DNA of 64,000 nucleotides, from positions 3,566,316 through 3,630,315 of the forward strand of contig SCHM01000004.1 of NCBI GenBank assembly GCA_004123355.1, written 5' to 3'. Shown here piece by piece: positions 38,402 through 49,902 of this stretch. The translations under genes and the position numbers were made by a program. Position 1 is the stretch's first letter. Each line of letters opens with the position of its first letter. The stretch comes from Amphirosellinia nigrospora. Taxonomy: Eukaryota > Ascomycota > Sordariomycetes > Xylariales > Xylariaceae. The notes under the pieces are model-generated. The model did not search any database. It worked only from the letters and a program-made list of their open reading frames with translations, and was not told where the DNA came from.

Positions 38402-39970
38402 TACCTCGTTGACCAGCACGTCGACTTCACGGCGCATAGCGCTTAACGATATTACGACTTCTTCTTGTTACCAATACCTACTCCGCTAGATTTACGCGGA
38501 CCGGGTCAATAGGGTCAAAGGACTATCATTGGCGGTTTGATTGAAAAGGGCCAAAGTGAAAGGCTTCACATCTAGAGGACCTAAAAGTTGCATCTTGATT
38601 TTCAGCATTATGCCTTCTTCGTGTATCATCATGGCAACACGTACAAAGCTTCATCTATCACGACAAAAGAAAAAGGGACATCGGCGATTCGGTAGTACAG
38701 TATAGACGGACTAGGTTTTGCGATTGACTGGCGCGGCGTGACATGGTGGGCTCTACATAGAATATTTGCAATTTCTGCCTCGGAAGAACCACGACACTCA
38801 CGCACAAATATTGGTTCGGCGGCTTCCCCTTCTTTACCCTCGTTGTAATACCTTGAGCAGACGGGCAGCGCGGCCGTTCTGACTCTGGCACCAATTCTCC
38901 TCGGGTGGGATTTGTTGCCTAGAAAAGGGCGTCTTTCTCACCTTATGGTCATTTTCACTTCATGTTACATGCTGCCTTTCTGTAATGAGTATCGCAAAGT
39001 GCTGGACATTTGGGACCGCTCCTCAGGCACATGTTTGTACAGATAGGAGATTTTCAAACAATTGATGGCTGCCAACCAATTATGCATTTACACCTCTGTG
39101 TCGACTTATTCAGAATCTAATCACGTGAACTGTCCCTCAGTACTTCAAATACATTTCATAGGCATATTGAACTCGCTACAATCCATTTTACAATACATTT
39201 CGTATCACTGTAAACAAAGGCTAAACCGCTACTACTAGATTACCCTCTATACTTGTGTCCTTTGCGTGGGAGATGATACAAGTTTGGCGAGACACTTGAG
39301 CCCAGCAATCAGTATCGCGACTTCAATACTTACCTAAGGTACCTACTTAGGCCCACGACGTGTACTAGGTTCCAAAGCCTGCGGTCTAATACAATTAAGC
39401 TTCTTCTGCTGCCAGGTACTAACACGGCAAAGTTTTCTATCGCCATAAAGAAAGTCGGATCAACCGGCATTCCCTCTTCGACCACTTTACAGTTTTGTTA
39501 CTCCAGTCAATATGCCATGCTATAATAGTTAGCGTCTCAGTTACGGTATGGCAGACGGCATACGGGGGATGCAGATGGTGGTGGGCCCAGATCAAACCCT
39601 TGACGCTAAGAACACCGAAATTCCGGCTGACGAAAATTTCATCTCGCATGACAAGTTATTGCCAGCATAGTTTGGGATGTTCATCAATATTCAGGCCTCA
39701 ACTCTTCGCAGCTAATTAGCGCATTTACACAGGCAATACGTAACCTGGTGCGCTTAATGAACTAACGTCGAGGACCCATCAGCCAATTGAACCGAAGCCT
39801 GAGGCCTGAGGCCTGACAGAGAACACTGTGTAACAGATTCGGTTATTGATTCGCTAGGTTTGTAACCTTGTCACGTTCGTTACCTAGCTTCGCAATTTCT
39901 ACCTTGTACTATTCCTTGTTGCTCATCAAAGTCCTGGTCCGGGTGTAGGCCCCCGAGCTCCCGTGCGGCC
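38402..39970. other. Intergenic, SEB1-like gene to DPH6
   Basis: 1.6 kb without a supported gene. It contains one TACCTAAGGTACCTA-type palindrome (39330-39351). Confidence 0.6.
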
Positions 39971-42926
39971 ATGGCAGCGCCCGCAGCACAAGGGTCTCTG
40001 TCGGTCATCGCATTGATCTCCGGCGGCAAGGATAGTTTCTATTCTATCCTCCACTGCCAAGCTAATGGCCATCGCGTCGTGGCACTGGCAAATCTCTATC
40101 CGCCTGGCATAGCAGAAAAAGCCGTTGAGGCGCGACGCGGAATGAGACCCAGTCCGGGGCTCGTTCGCCCTCCGCTTCATCACAGCAAGCCCATCACAGT
40201 GAAGTGTCAGGCCCCGGGTGGCTTGAGACGAGCGGTACCCAGGCAGGAGACAATGAAGGCAAAGGCAAAGGCGAGAGCGAGGGCGAGGGTGAGGGCGAGA
40301 CCGAGATCGATCTGAATAGTTTCATGTACCAGACCGTGGGCCATCAGATTGTCCCCTTGTACGCGCAGGCCACTGGCTTACCACTACACCGCCAGCCCAT
40401 CGTAGGAACCGCGGTCCACAACGGGCTAAGCTATGAAAACCCTCGCCATAACCCGCAACAACTAGTGCCATCGGACCGCTCTGCGCTCAGGCCATCAGAT
40501 GACCATCTCTCATCGGCCACTCACGATTTGCAGGAGGAGCGCCAGCCAGACCTGGAGCTAGAGGACGAGACCGAATCCTTGGTCCCACTATTACGCACTA
40601 TCCTCACAGCGCATCCCGAGGCCAACGCGTTGTGCACGGCGCCATTTTATCAACGTACCAGCGCACGAGAGTTGAGTCCGTCGCTCTACGTCTGGGCCTA
40701 GTGCCGCTATCGTACCTATGGCAGTTTACCGAGCTGCCAGCCTCGATACATCACAGCTGCTATGACCAAGTTACTAGCTTAGTGGAGAGGGCTAAAGAGA
40801 GTAGTCACAAAGTTAGGAGACGCCCAAGACAAAATGGCCGAGACCCAGCGCGAGACGATGGTCGGCTCCTACGTGATATGGCGGCCGTTGGGCTGGAGGC
40901 ACGCATTGTGAAAGTGGCAAGTGCGGGCCTCGATGAGGACTTCCTTTGGGAAAATGTGGCGAGCGAGGCGGGAGTACATCGTGTAGAGCGCGCCATGCGT
41001 CGCTTTGGGTCATCTGGTGGCAGAGGATCGATACTAGGCGAGGGCGGCGAGTTTGAAACACTTGTTATCGACGGACCACCCTCCCTCTTCAAGGGCCGTA
41101 TCTTCGTGTCAGGTGAGAATAGACGCGTCATCCGCGAAGGTGGCGGGTGTGCGTGGCTCAACTTTCGCCGCGCGGATGTCGTCCTGAAGGATGAGCCAGA
41201 ACAGGCAGGTGAATTACAAACACATACGCTAGACGTCGGAATACCAGAACTACTCGACCCCAGATTTGAGGATACACTACATTGCTTACTTGCCCTTCCG
41301 AACGGAGATAAACGGATTCCAAGGCCCTTCGATCAGCCGTCATCATGCGATGACAATATCAAGCCCACCGGCAATCTCGGTTCAACTAGTAGTTCTTACT
41401 CCATTACAAAGACGGGCTTGCCGAAGTGTCAACTACCGCAATCCTCCCCTTCGCAAGAATGGCATTATTTCGGTAGCGATAAGGCCGGGCCTCTCACCGT
41501 CGAGGAGCAAACAGTCAGCATCGTGAACCGAGTTAGGGAGTGCCTGGACAAACACGCCCTCTCCACTGGTGCGATAACAAATTCCGTGATCGTGTTACGG
41601 CACATGTCAGATTTCCCAGTAGTTAACCAACACTATGGTTCATTGTTTCAAGAGCCGAACCCACCGTCACGAGTCACTATATCTTGTGGCGATAGACTTT
41701 TACCGGAAGATGCGACTATTGCAGTCTATCTGACCGTCCAGTTAGGCTTGCAGCCTCACGAGAGGCGCGGGCTCCATGTTCAGTCGCGCTCATACTGGGC
41801 ACCTGCTAATATTGGACCCTACAGTCAAGCTATTGCTTTTCCACTCGTGCCTCTACTTATCGCCAACGCCTCGGCTAGAGAGGATAGTGAAGACCAGTAT
41901 GAACCACAACAGTGTTCCTATACCTCGAGCCCATCGCTCGCTGTATCCATAGCTGGCCAGATTCCCCTTCTCCCCGCATCCATGGTTCTACCATCCTCTT
42001 CAACGCCACATCATGTTGAGCTGCAGATTACTCTAGCACTACAGCATCTATGGCGTGTTGGTATCGAGATGAAGGTTCGCTGGTGGACGAGTGCCGTCGC
42101 TTACTTTCCGGCCACGCCATCCACCGAGACAATGCGACGTCAGGCGCTGCTTGCGGCAGCTGCGTGGAATACCGCTCATTTGTGGCCTAACCTAGATAAC
42201 AGCAATACAGATAACGACGAAAGTGACGTACGTGATGAGGATGATGCTGGCCCAGACCTTTGGGACCAGCGGTATAACGCCCAGTTCATGACTTACGGTA
42301 GCGGCGACGAAGAGGAGTCTTTCCCATTGTCTCTCCCCAATTGGAGTGTCCTAAAAGGTTTCGATGTAGCTATGGATGATAATGACGATGATAGTCATAG
42401 TCAGATGGAAGTGCTTCGGGAAAACAAACTCGCAGCAGCCCCTTTCATCTTCGCCGCGGAGGTCGAGGAACTCCCGCGCCAGGCTGGTGTTGAGTGGCAT
42501 GCACACCTCGGCCTCGCAGAGCTCCAGTCTGGATCCATCATGTCGTATTCTAACAGTGATAAGATCCGCTCACCTGAGATAGGTCTACTTGATCTGAGTC
42601 TACACCATGTCGTTGTTGACTCTGTAGATGCCGTGTTTGTGCAGACAATCGCCGCCCTACGGCCCCCTGTCAGTGATGAGAGTCAGAGGACGTCAATTCC
42701 CACAGATGTGTTTCACGATATATTCGTCGCCACGGCGGTTTCACTTAGTGAACTACTAAGTCTGCCAACACAACCGTCTATCAAGCCAAAAATCATATAT
42801 ACCGGGGCTCTCCGGCTTACCAACACAGATGATCTTAGGGAGTTGGGGCACTTGTGCCCTGTCGCTCACTCTGGGACTCACAAGGCCGTCAGCTTGGTGC
42901 TGTGTGCGTCTTTGAGGCGAGAGTAA
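39971..42926 (+). CDS. dph6: Diphthine-ammonia ligase Dph6 with RidA-like domains
   Basis: Dph6 uses ATP and ammonia to amidate diphthine on elongation factor 2, the last step of diphthamide synthesis in the cytosol. The N-terminal adenine nucleotide alpha hydrolase domain shows the P-loop SGGKDS at residues 17-22, then SFMYQTVGHQIVPLYAQATG, YQRTRVESVALRLGLVPLSY and GEGGEFETLVIDGP. The C-terminal half carries RidA/YjgF-like domains (SYWAPANIGPYSQAIAF, VSIAGQIPLLP) and a second one ending near AHSGTHKAVSLVLCASL. This fusion is the usual fungal Dph6 layout. With two single-base losses restored (near 40131 and 40638) it is about 985 residues. A Gly/Glu-rich insert of about 60 residues (about 40135-40310) separates the P-loop from the next block. 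No intron is seen. Confidence 0.9.
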
Positions 42927-44071
42927 TCAAGACAAAGTAGGTCTAGACTACATGCCTCGCCATTTATATCATATTCTACAATTTTGTCCGACTGCAAGCA
43001 CGCAGCCCTGGTGAGGAAAATGAAACCCAAGAGATTGGCAAGGAGGCTCGCTCTACAGTCTTGACATTTGTCCATTCACCCCTGGTGTTGAATTTGACTT
43101 CGAAGTCGGCGGTAGTCTGGCTATGTGAGGCAAGACATAGCAGAAAATCTCGGTTGCCCAAAATCCAACCGGTCAGCGCCAGCCCATTAGTCCAACAAAG
43201 GTGCAGGCACCGACAAAATTCTCAAGCCCGCCGCAGCATTGGCACGATGCTATAGTAAGAAATAACGAAGGAGGTCTATCCGAATCCGAGACAGATCATG
43301 TTTTCGCGGTAACGATTCCTTTCTGTGTTAGCAACCAGCCAATAGGCTCTCCTTGTAACTCTGCTGTTTTGAGACGGAATACTTCGTTTATAGCTAGTGG
43401 ACATTCGATACGATGGCCCCCAATCACTGCTAAGGTACTGGTCGAGTATTTGGCACAGTGTAGACATGCCCCTCATCCTATTTGACCGAATCAAGCTCAT
43501 CAATACAAAGGCAATCTAATTTTCAGCTGCGCTGGTGTATGCAATGCAAGTACTCTGCCGATAACAGCTGGCGTCAGCATCGTACATAAGGTATTTTTTT
43601 TACTCGTATTCGACTCGACTTGTGTAACATTGCGGTGGCTTATTATTGTTAAGAACTACAATACAGCTATAATCCTGCATAAGCGATCGGGCTCGGGCAG
43701 GACTGCATATATATTTATTCCCGCGACTAGGCGCTCGCTGATTGCCTCAACTTATTGTCGAATCAGAACGGCGTCAGAAGGGTAACATTGCTAAATACAA
43801 TGGTGGTTCAAAATCGGGTCGATTCAAAAACAACCTCCCTTTTTCGCATTAGGCGGGCGAATAAACGCATACATCCACCAATATAGCGAGGGGAATAGTC
43901 ATCATGTCTAAGGCGGGATCTCTCAGCTCCTAGACACAAAGACAACTGCAGCTCATTACCGCATATATTAATGCGCGGCTCATGTTGATACACCTGACTT
44001 TACTCGTTCGTTGAGCAGGGCATGGGAATTAAGCTATCTGAATCTCGTATACTGAGGTTTTCGCAAACACC
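42927..44071. other. Intergenic, DPH6 to the PL20 gene
   Basis: No supported coding region; the right part is the promoter and leader of the secreted lyase. Confidence 0.55.
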
Positions 44072-44993
44072 ATGTTGTCCCACACTATCACCCATATTCT
44101 CTGCGCCTTGAGCGTCGCCGGTACCACGCAGGCATCACAGATCTTTAGCAACACGGGCACCATGTCCGGGTGGGACACTTACACGCACGAGAATAAGGGC
44201 ACGGTGCAAGAGGTCACGAACGTGTTGTACAAGGGGAGCACGGCGCTCAAGATGACGCAAATCTACGACCCCAGCTGGGGCGGGCGGTACCACTCGGAAG
44301 CAGTCAAGTACAATGTGTACAAGAAGGGTGACGAGGGGTTCTACGGCTTTGCATTCCGGCTGCAGGAAGACTGGCAATTCTCGCCGGCTCAGAGTTACAA
44401 CCTGGCGCAATTCATTGCTGACTTCACGGACCTCGGGTGTACGGAGACATAGTAAGGAAGGAATCCATCAAGCTGTTCTCTTGTTCTGGCAAGTTTCGGT
44501 GCACGAAATTTCTTTTTTGGATCAATGTAGCGTCTAAAAGCCTCCGAAACCCTCACAAATCACATTCTGAATCGCGACAACTGACCCCGAGTGGTGTAGC
44601 ATGCCGTCAACCCTGGTGTGGATCGAGGGCGACCAGCTCTTCACGCGCGTCAAGTACGGCGAGGTCTGCCCGACCAGCAGCCAGCTCACGCGCAGCTTCA
44701 AGAATCTCAAGACGGTCACGGCCGGCGAGTGGCACCGCGTCGAGCTGCAGATCCGCTGGGAGAGCGACGACACGGGCTACTTCAAGATGTGGTACGACGG
44801 CGAGAAGGTCACCGAGACGTACGACATCCCGACCAACGTCGGCGACGGGCGCCCGTTCCAGTTCCGCGTCGGCCTCTACGCCAATGGCTGGCACGACTCA
44901 GGCTACCAGGGTACTCAGGGGACACGGCAGGTCTGGTACGACCAGATCGCTGCTGGCTCTGTGTTCGCGGACGCTAACCCGGACGGGTGGTAA
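44072..44993 (+). CDS. Secreted polysaccharide lyase family 20 (glucuronan lyase)
   Basis: PL20 enzymes cleave beta-1,4-glucuronan by beta-elimination; the known member is from Trichoderma reesei. The product is 257 residues from two exons (44072-44451, 44600-44993) that join in frame as ETYMPSTLVW. A signal peptide MLSHTITHILCALSVAGTTQ is evident. Family blocks are NKGTVQEVTNVLYKGSTALK, GRYHSEAVKYNVYKKGDEGF, YGFAFRLQEDWQFSP, NLAQFIADFTDLGC, GEWHRVELQIRW, KMWYDGEKV and FQFRVGLYANGWHDSG, ending RQVWYDQIAAGSVFADANPD. The intron of 148 bp is longer than its neighbours'. The frame is intact. It probably acts outside the cell on uronic-acid polymers of fungi, algae or bacteria. Exon 2 is markedly GC-rich. 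Confidence 0.9.
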
Positions 44994-46293
44994 TTGCGCC
45001 GAGTACTCAGTAGTGTAAGACGCGGTAGTGTAGCCTGTTATTTGGTACACCCGGAATATGTATCAATCCTCCCAAAGACTATTAGGTGTAACTGCAGTCA
45101 AGACATGTGGTTCGACAATGACTAATCGAACTAATAGAATGGATGGATCTTTGGTGTTAGTACTCAGTCTGAAGTTCACCTGGCCACACAATACTACACA
45201 TCTAGGGTGGATAAATAGGTACTCGGCAATAAATAATAACCTCACTTGAAGAGTGAGCCACGTACGAGCGGCGGTAGAGAATTGTGCGACATATGCCATA
45301 CCTAAAAGAAGAAAGGGACTGGAGCCTTACCCCTTGCCTATAACAATCTTAGTAACGAGTATACAGATCAACTAAAGGTAGCTTCCTTATTTTAACTAAG
45401 GTTAGGTATAGATAGAAACATCTCAGTAGTATAAACAAACCACAGGGTATTAACTCTAGACAGTGACACTTTAGATTTTTTAACGGCTACGCCGCGATCA
45501 CTATAACTCTACCTCCTTTTTGAATTCTTTGACTTCCGGGGGCATATTATTTTGGTCTGCTGCTCGCTTTAAGCTCGCGAAGCTTCCTATCTTTCTAGCC
45601 TTATGGTAGCTATTATAGCGTTAAATATTTTATAGCTTATGTACCTATACTTGCCATAAAATAAAGAAGCTATTCTTAGTTGATCGACATGCTCTTTAGT
45701 AGCGGCCTACCTGATACGTGCGCACCTTATTTCCTCTAGTGGGGAGAAGTAGAGAGAGAGAGAGAGAGAGAGAGAATAAACGACGAAGATGTAGTGTAGA
45801 TAATTAATTATTTGGACAATTCTATCAAGAAGCAACGAAGAGGATCTTACATCTCCCGTCCGCCATTTATCAATCAATTAATCACATGCAAAAAAACAGC
45901 GGCGGGCTGAGATGGGCACCACTTATTGATTGGCAGGTGCGTCATAGGCCTTCGCATATTCTGGGGTATGACGGGCGAGCTCCCGCATGCGCTAACCTGA
46001 CGGGGCCCGCCTTCTGGACAGGCTAACCCCGGCTTTGTACATTGAGCCGAGATACAACAGCATGCCTAGGCACATGTTCATGAATCCGAAAAACTAACGA
46101 CGACACCATCTCTCTACATTCCCGCTCCTCCCACTCACCTGAATGGTATTTTCGTCTAGAGAATTGTACAAACCAGTACTGCTCAATGATTCGGTAACGG
46201 CAGTTTGTGACCTTTTCTCCTCCCCTCTGCCGCTTCTCCGACCCAAAGCGACCGACCCTGCGCTCCCGCAGTCCTCAGAATAGCCGAGGCACG
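44994..46293. other. Intergenic, PL20 gene to PMP24
   Basis: 1.3 kb without a supported gene. It contains an AT-rich patch (about 45360-45670) that may be a decayed repeat and an (AG)n microsatellite at 45751-45775. Confidence 0.5.
45751..45775. repeat. (AG)n microsatellite
   Basis: Twelve and a half uninterrupted AG units. Confidence 0.9.
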
Positions 46294-47296
46294 ATGACGT
46301 CCACGCTCCAGAGCCTGAAGGTGCGTTGTTTTGTTTTGCGCGCAACTCCTCCCACCCCCCTGACAGCGGTACGAAGCGTAGAGGAAGAAGATCTATACCA
46401 CCCAAACTTGGAGAGAGAGAAGAAGGACGATGTAACTAAAAAAGAATACCAATCGCGAACAGGCCGCCGTCGAGCGCGTGATCCTCGACCCGGCGAACCA
46501 TGACCTGCTGGCCGTCGTCAAGGGGGCGCGCAACGGCGCCGTCTACGGCGCCAAGGTGCGCTTCCCGCACGCCCTCGTCATGGTCTTCCTCTTCCGCTCC
46601 GGCACCTTCCGCGAGAAGGTCGACCTCGTCTTCCGCGCCACGCGCACCCACGCCCGCAACCTCGCCAAGTTCGCCACCATCTACAAGCTCATGTGCTACG
46701 CGCTGAAGCGCTTCGGCCCCACGCCGGGGAAGGAGGGTGAGTTTTCAATTCTCCATACACCCACGAGAGAGCGGAAGGGAGAGAGAAGGGGGGGTTAGTA
46801 AGATTGGAGGAAGAGGAGAAGGAAATGAGCAATGAGAGGGATGGAAAAAAAGAGAGAAAAAGCTTTATCGAGAAGGAAAATCAGGCTAACAATATCCCCT
46901 TCCTCCCCCAAAACAGGTCCATACGACAATCTCCTGGCGGGTTTAGTAGGCGGGTACTTCGTGTTCGGCGGGCGCTCGCGGCGGTCGGGCAAGATCTCAA
47001 GCGTGAACCAGCAGATCGTCATCTACGTGTTCGCGCGCGTCGTGCTGGCGCTGGCGCGGCTGGCCGTCAAGCCTGGGGGCGGCGGCCTGCCCGTCGTGTC
47101 GCGGGACCGGCCCTCGGCCCTCATTCACCACTACGCCTGGCCCGTCTTCGCCGCCGCCTCCTGGGGCCTCGTCATGCACCTCTTCCGCCACCACCCCGAC
47201 GATCTGCAGCCCAGCCTGCGCTCCAGCATGAACTACATCTACCTCCAGTCTAACGAGTGGGACGGCTTGCGGAATTTCGTGTGGCATAATAAATAA
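46294..47296 (+). CDS. Peroxisomal membrane protein PMP24/PXMP4-like
   Basis: PXMP4/PMP24 is a peroxisomal membrane protein of the Tim17/Tim22/Tim23 superfamily; its biochemical role is unclear. Three exons (46294-46320, 46463-46736, 46917-47296) give 226 residues in frame. The first exon encodes only MTSTLQSLK, and splicing brings it to AAVERVILDPANHDLLAVVK. Conserved blocks are GARNGAVYGAKVRFPHALVM, KVDLVFRATRTHARNLAKFA, YDNLLAGLVGGYFVFGGRS, VNQQIVIYVFARVVLALARL and SSMNYIYLQSNEWDGLRNFV. The Gly-rich hydrophobic stretches match the four-helix Tim17 pattern. Intron 2 is purine-rich. The gene is intact and convergent with the GT69 gene 391 bp downstream. Confidence 0.87.
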
Positions 47297-47687
47297 ATAC
47301 AAAATATGAGGATAAGACCACAGGGAATAGAAATGGAGGGGGGATGGAAATAAAACGACCGCAAAGTGTGCCACTGCTGCGTCGAGAAAGACGAGCGGCA
47401 GCAAGGCAAAACACGAGGAGCATAGATATAAGCGGTTCATTGTACTTATTGCAAGGCGTTTTTTTCTTCAGGTCCACTTGGTTTCTGGCATATCAAACCC
47501 CAGTTTAGCATCGCCTCGTCTGATGGGGTGATATGGCAAGCCATACGCATATGTACAATTACGTGGTAGAACATGTTGGTGAGATCTGCTTGCTGTCTAT
47601 AGTGCTCTGTTTTGCAACATGGTTCTGAATAAGTACGCTATGAGTAATATTTCTTGCCCTATTAATTGGGACTTCGCTGTTTTAATA
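47297..47687. other. Convergent intergenic, PMP24 to GT69 gene
   Basis: Contains only the 3' ends of two converging genes; nothing else is seen. Confidence 0.6.
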
Positions 47688-49195
47688 TTATAAGTGCTTC
47701 CATCCATTTTCCCACATGATCTGCATCTCATTGATGAGACAGGCCGCTCCGGGCTCATGGCGCGGAGCGTCTCCCTTGGGCGTCCCGGCCTTCCATTGCT
47801 CTAGCCTCTTTGTCACTATACGGGCCTCTAATTGTGACTGAATAGTCATGCGCCCGCTCTTGATACGGTTGATCCAGGCGCCCAAAACCGTCCAGAAAGC
47901 TGATGGGAAATGGTTCTTCTGCACCTGCCGATATGCATGGACACTGTATCCCACCCGGACATTTGGGTTCAGCCAAACCCCCTTTTCCGAGCTGAGATAG
48001 TTATCGGCATGAATCAGGCAGCACTCAGAACCCTCGAGGTGCAAGTCGGCCAGACTATCGTCAATACCGCGGAATTTGAGTCGGGGGTGAGCATAGAATG
48101 GAGCAGAATCGAACACGACAATACCATTCCAACATGACCTTACCTGGACTGGCGCATTCCTCTCCGCCGCAGCCCTTGAGGTTGGAGACTGGAACCACGG
48201 CCAGTACTCCGAAATGGTCTTCAGACCCATGTCATCCCGCAACGCGAAGGTGTCATAGTATAGCGGTGCATGCTTGTAGTCCATGGAACAAGCGGCAGCA
48301 TAATCGTCGTCGCGCGTATTGAGAAGCGTCACGACATCTTCAGTCTGGTATCACAAGTTAGCTTCTGCCACACTTAAGGCGTTCCCTAGCACGAGTGGGA
48401 TGGCATACGTCAAACACTACGTCATTGAGCCAGAGGACCTTGTCAAAAGTGATTCCTCTGCTCTCCAGTTCCTTCAACGGCTCCATAGCCTGATTGCGCA
48501 CTCGTGCGAGGTACGGTATCCGACGTAACTCCCATTGTGCCTCGGCCACGTTCCAGATCCACGTCGGCTCCCGCGCCTCTGGCGGAGGACGCGTCTCGAT
48601 CTCTTCCAATTGCTCCCAAACAGTTTTGCCGAGGGTGACGGTATTGGCCACGCCTTTCATATCGAGCAACGTCTGTAGATCGAGCAATGCGGCCTTGGAC
48701 TCATCCTGTGACCCTGATTCGATTGCCGAGAAGTATATGTTCTGGGTCCAAAGTAATCTACCAAGTCCAGTATTGCATCATTCCAGGCGTCCTCAAGATC
48801 TCCTCCGTGTTACGATGAACCGAGGCGATGAAGAGGCGTGTGACCAAGCGGCCATCTTCTGACCTCTGGTGTACTTCGCTCGGTTTCGTTCGATACGTGT
48901 CTGGACGGGACCGCACGAGGCGACAGCATCAATCAGGAAGAGAAAGAAGAGGAAGAGGAGAGTCGGCGCAGTAGTTGCGCCGGAAAGCGCGGTAGCTGAG
49001 GAGCATGGATAGCGAGATGTAGTGGTACCGGTGATCCTAGGAATGGGCCAAGGAGGCAAGAAGAAAACGGCCAACAATATAGAGAGGGGATGAAGGCTAC
49101 CTTGTCATTATAGGTAGGACTTGAGGGTATCCCCGAGTCTTCTGGCTGCGTGGCTGCCCCGTTCCCTCTGCAGCAAGACAGTCTAGGGAGACCAT
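47688..49195 (-). CDS. GT69 mannosyltransferase (CAP59/CMT1 family)
   Basis: The family includes Cryptococcus Cmt1, an alpha-1,3-mannosyltransferase, and capsule protein Cap59; in ascomycetes such proteins are Golgi type II membrane enzymes of glycan synthesis. Exons are 49101-49195, 48409-49036 and 47688-48344, about 460 residues. An N-terminal membrane anchor TLLFLFFLFLIDAVASC is followed by RLFIASVHRNTEEIL, WNDAILDLVDYFGP and IYFSAIESGSQDESKAALLD. Next come LDMKGVANTVTLGK, VLWLNDVVF and DYAAACSMDYKHAPLYYDTF, then RSCWNGIVVFDSAPFYAHPR near the C-terminus. Three single-base shifts occur, near 48745, 48793 and 48902; adding one base at each gives a length divisible by three. The start is the ATG at 49193-49195; a longer TTG-initiated frame was rejected. 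Confidence 0.85.
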
Positions 49196-49902
49196 AGGGG
49201 ACGACTCGTACAAGAAGCCAAAGAGAATACAATTGTCACGAACACGTCATCGATTAAAGAGGAAAAGAAGTAGGGGCCGTAGTCAAGAACTACAGAGAAT
49301 GGAGTGACATGTGTTGTTGTTAGCATGTTGAACAGTTTGAGACAAGAATAAGTTCAAGGTTAATGGTAAGATTTATGAGGTTGCTTGGCTACCCTTGGCT
49401 ACGCTTAGCCTCGCCCCTACTATACTGTAATTTAGGTATCTGCAGGTGGGTTTGTACCCGTCTAGGACGCCTTCCAGGGCGCAGCCGAGCATCCCTGCCT
49501 GCATATACAGGTGTACCATACCTACCACCTCCTAAGTAGGCAGTGTAGCATTGGTGAATGTACTGATCGACGATAGCCACGCAGGCATAGGAATATAACG
49601 GCTAGTATCAATCAGACAGCATCACAACAGGATTCAGTCCAGGCAATTGAGAGACAGGGCCTCGGTACAATAATGTTACACGACTGCGACACATATAAAA
49701 TAGGAGGTAGTTGTGTAGATATGTATCTTGAAGTGGAGAGCGCATTTGGGTTAATCATTTGAGGCATATGACGCCATTGAGCAAGTCGACTCCAATGACT
49801 CGACACCAATGCATGGACCGTATTTTATAAGCACGTAGTCTGTCACAACATAAGCTACTTGTGTCGATATATTCATATGAAGGAGGAGCAGAACAACGAG
49901 AC
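49196..49902. other. Divergent intergenic, GT69 gene to methyltransferase
   Basis: About 700 bp between two start codons pointing apart. No further gene is seen. Confidence 0.6.

Noticed and set aside
44601-44977. Alternative-frame and reverse open frames over PL20 exon 2
   Set aside because: They arise from high GC content; the PL20 frame alone carries the conserved motifs.
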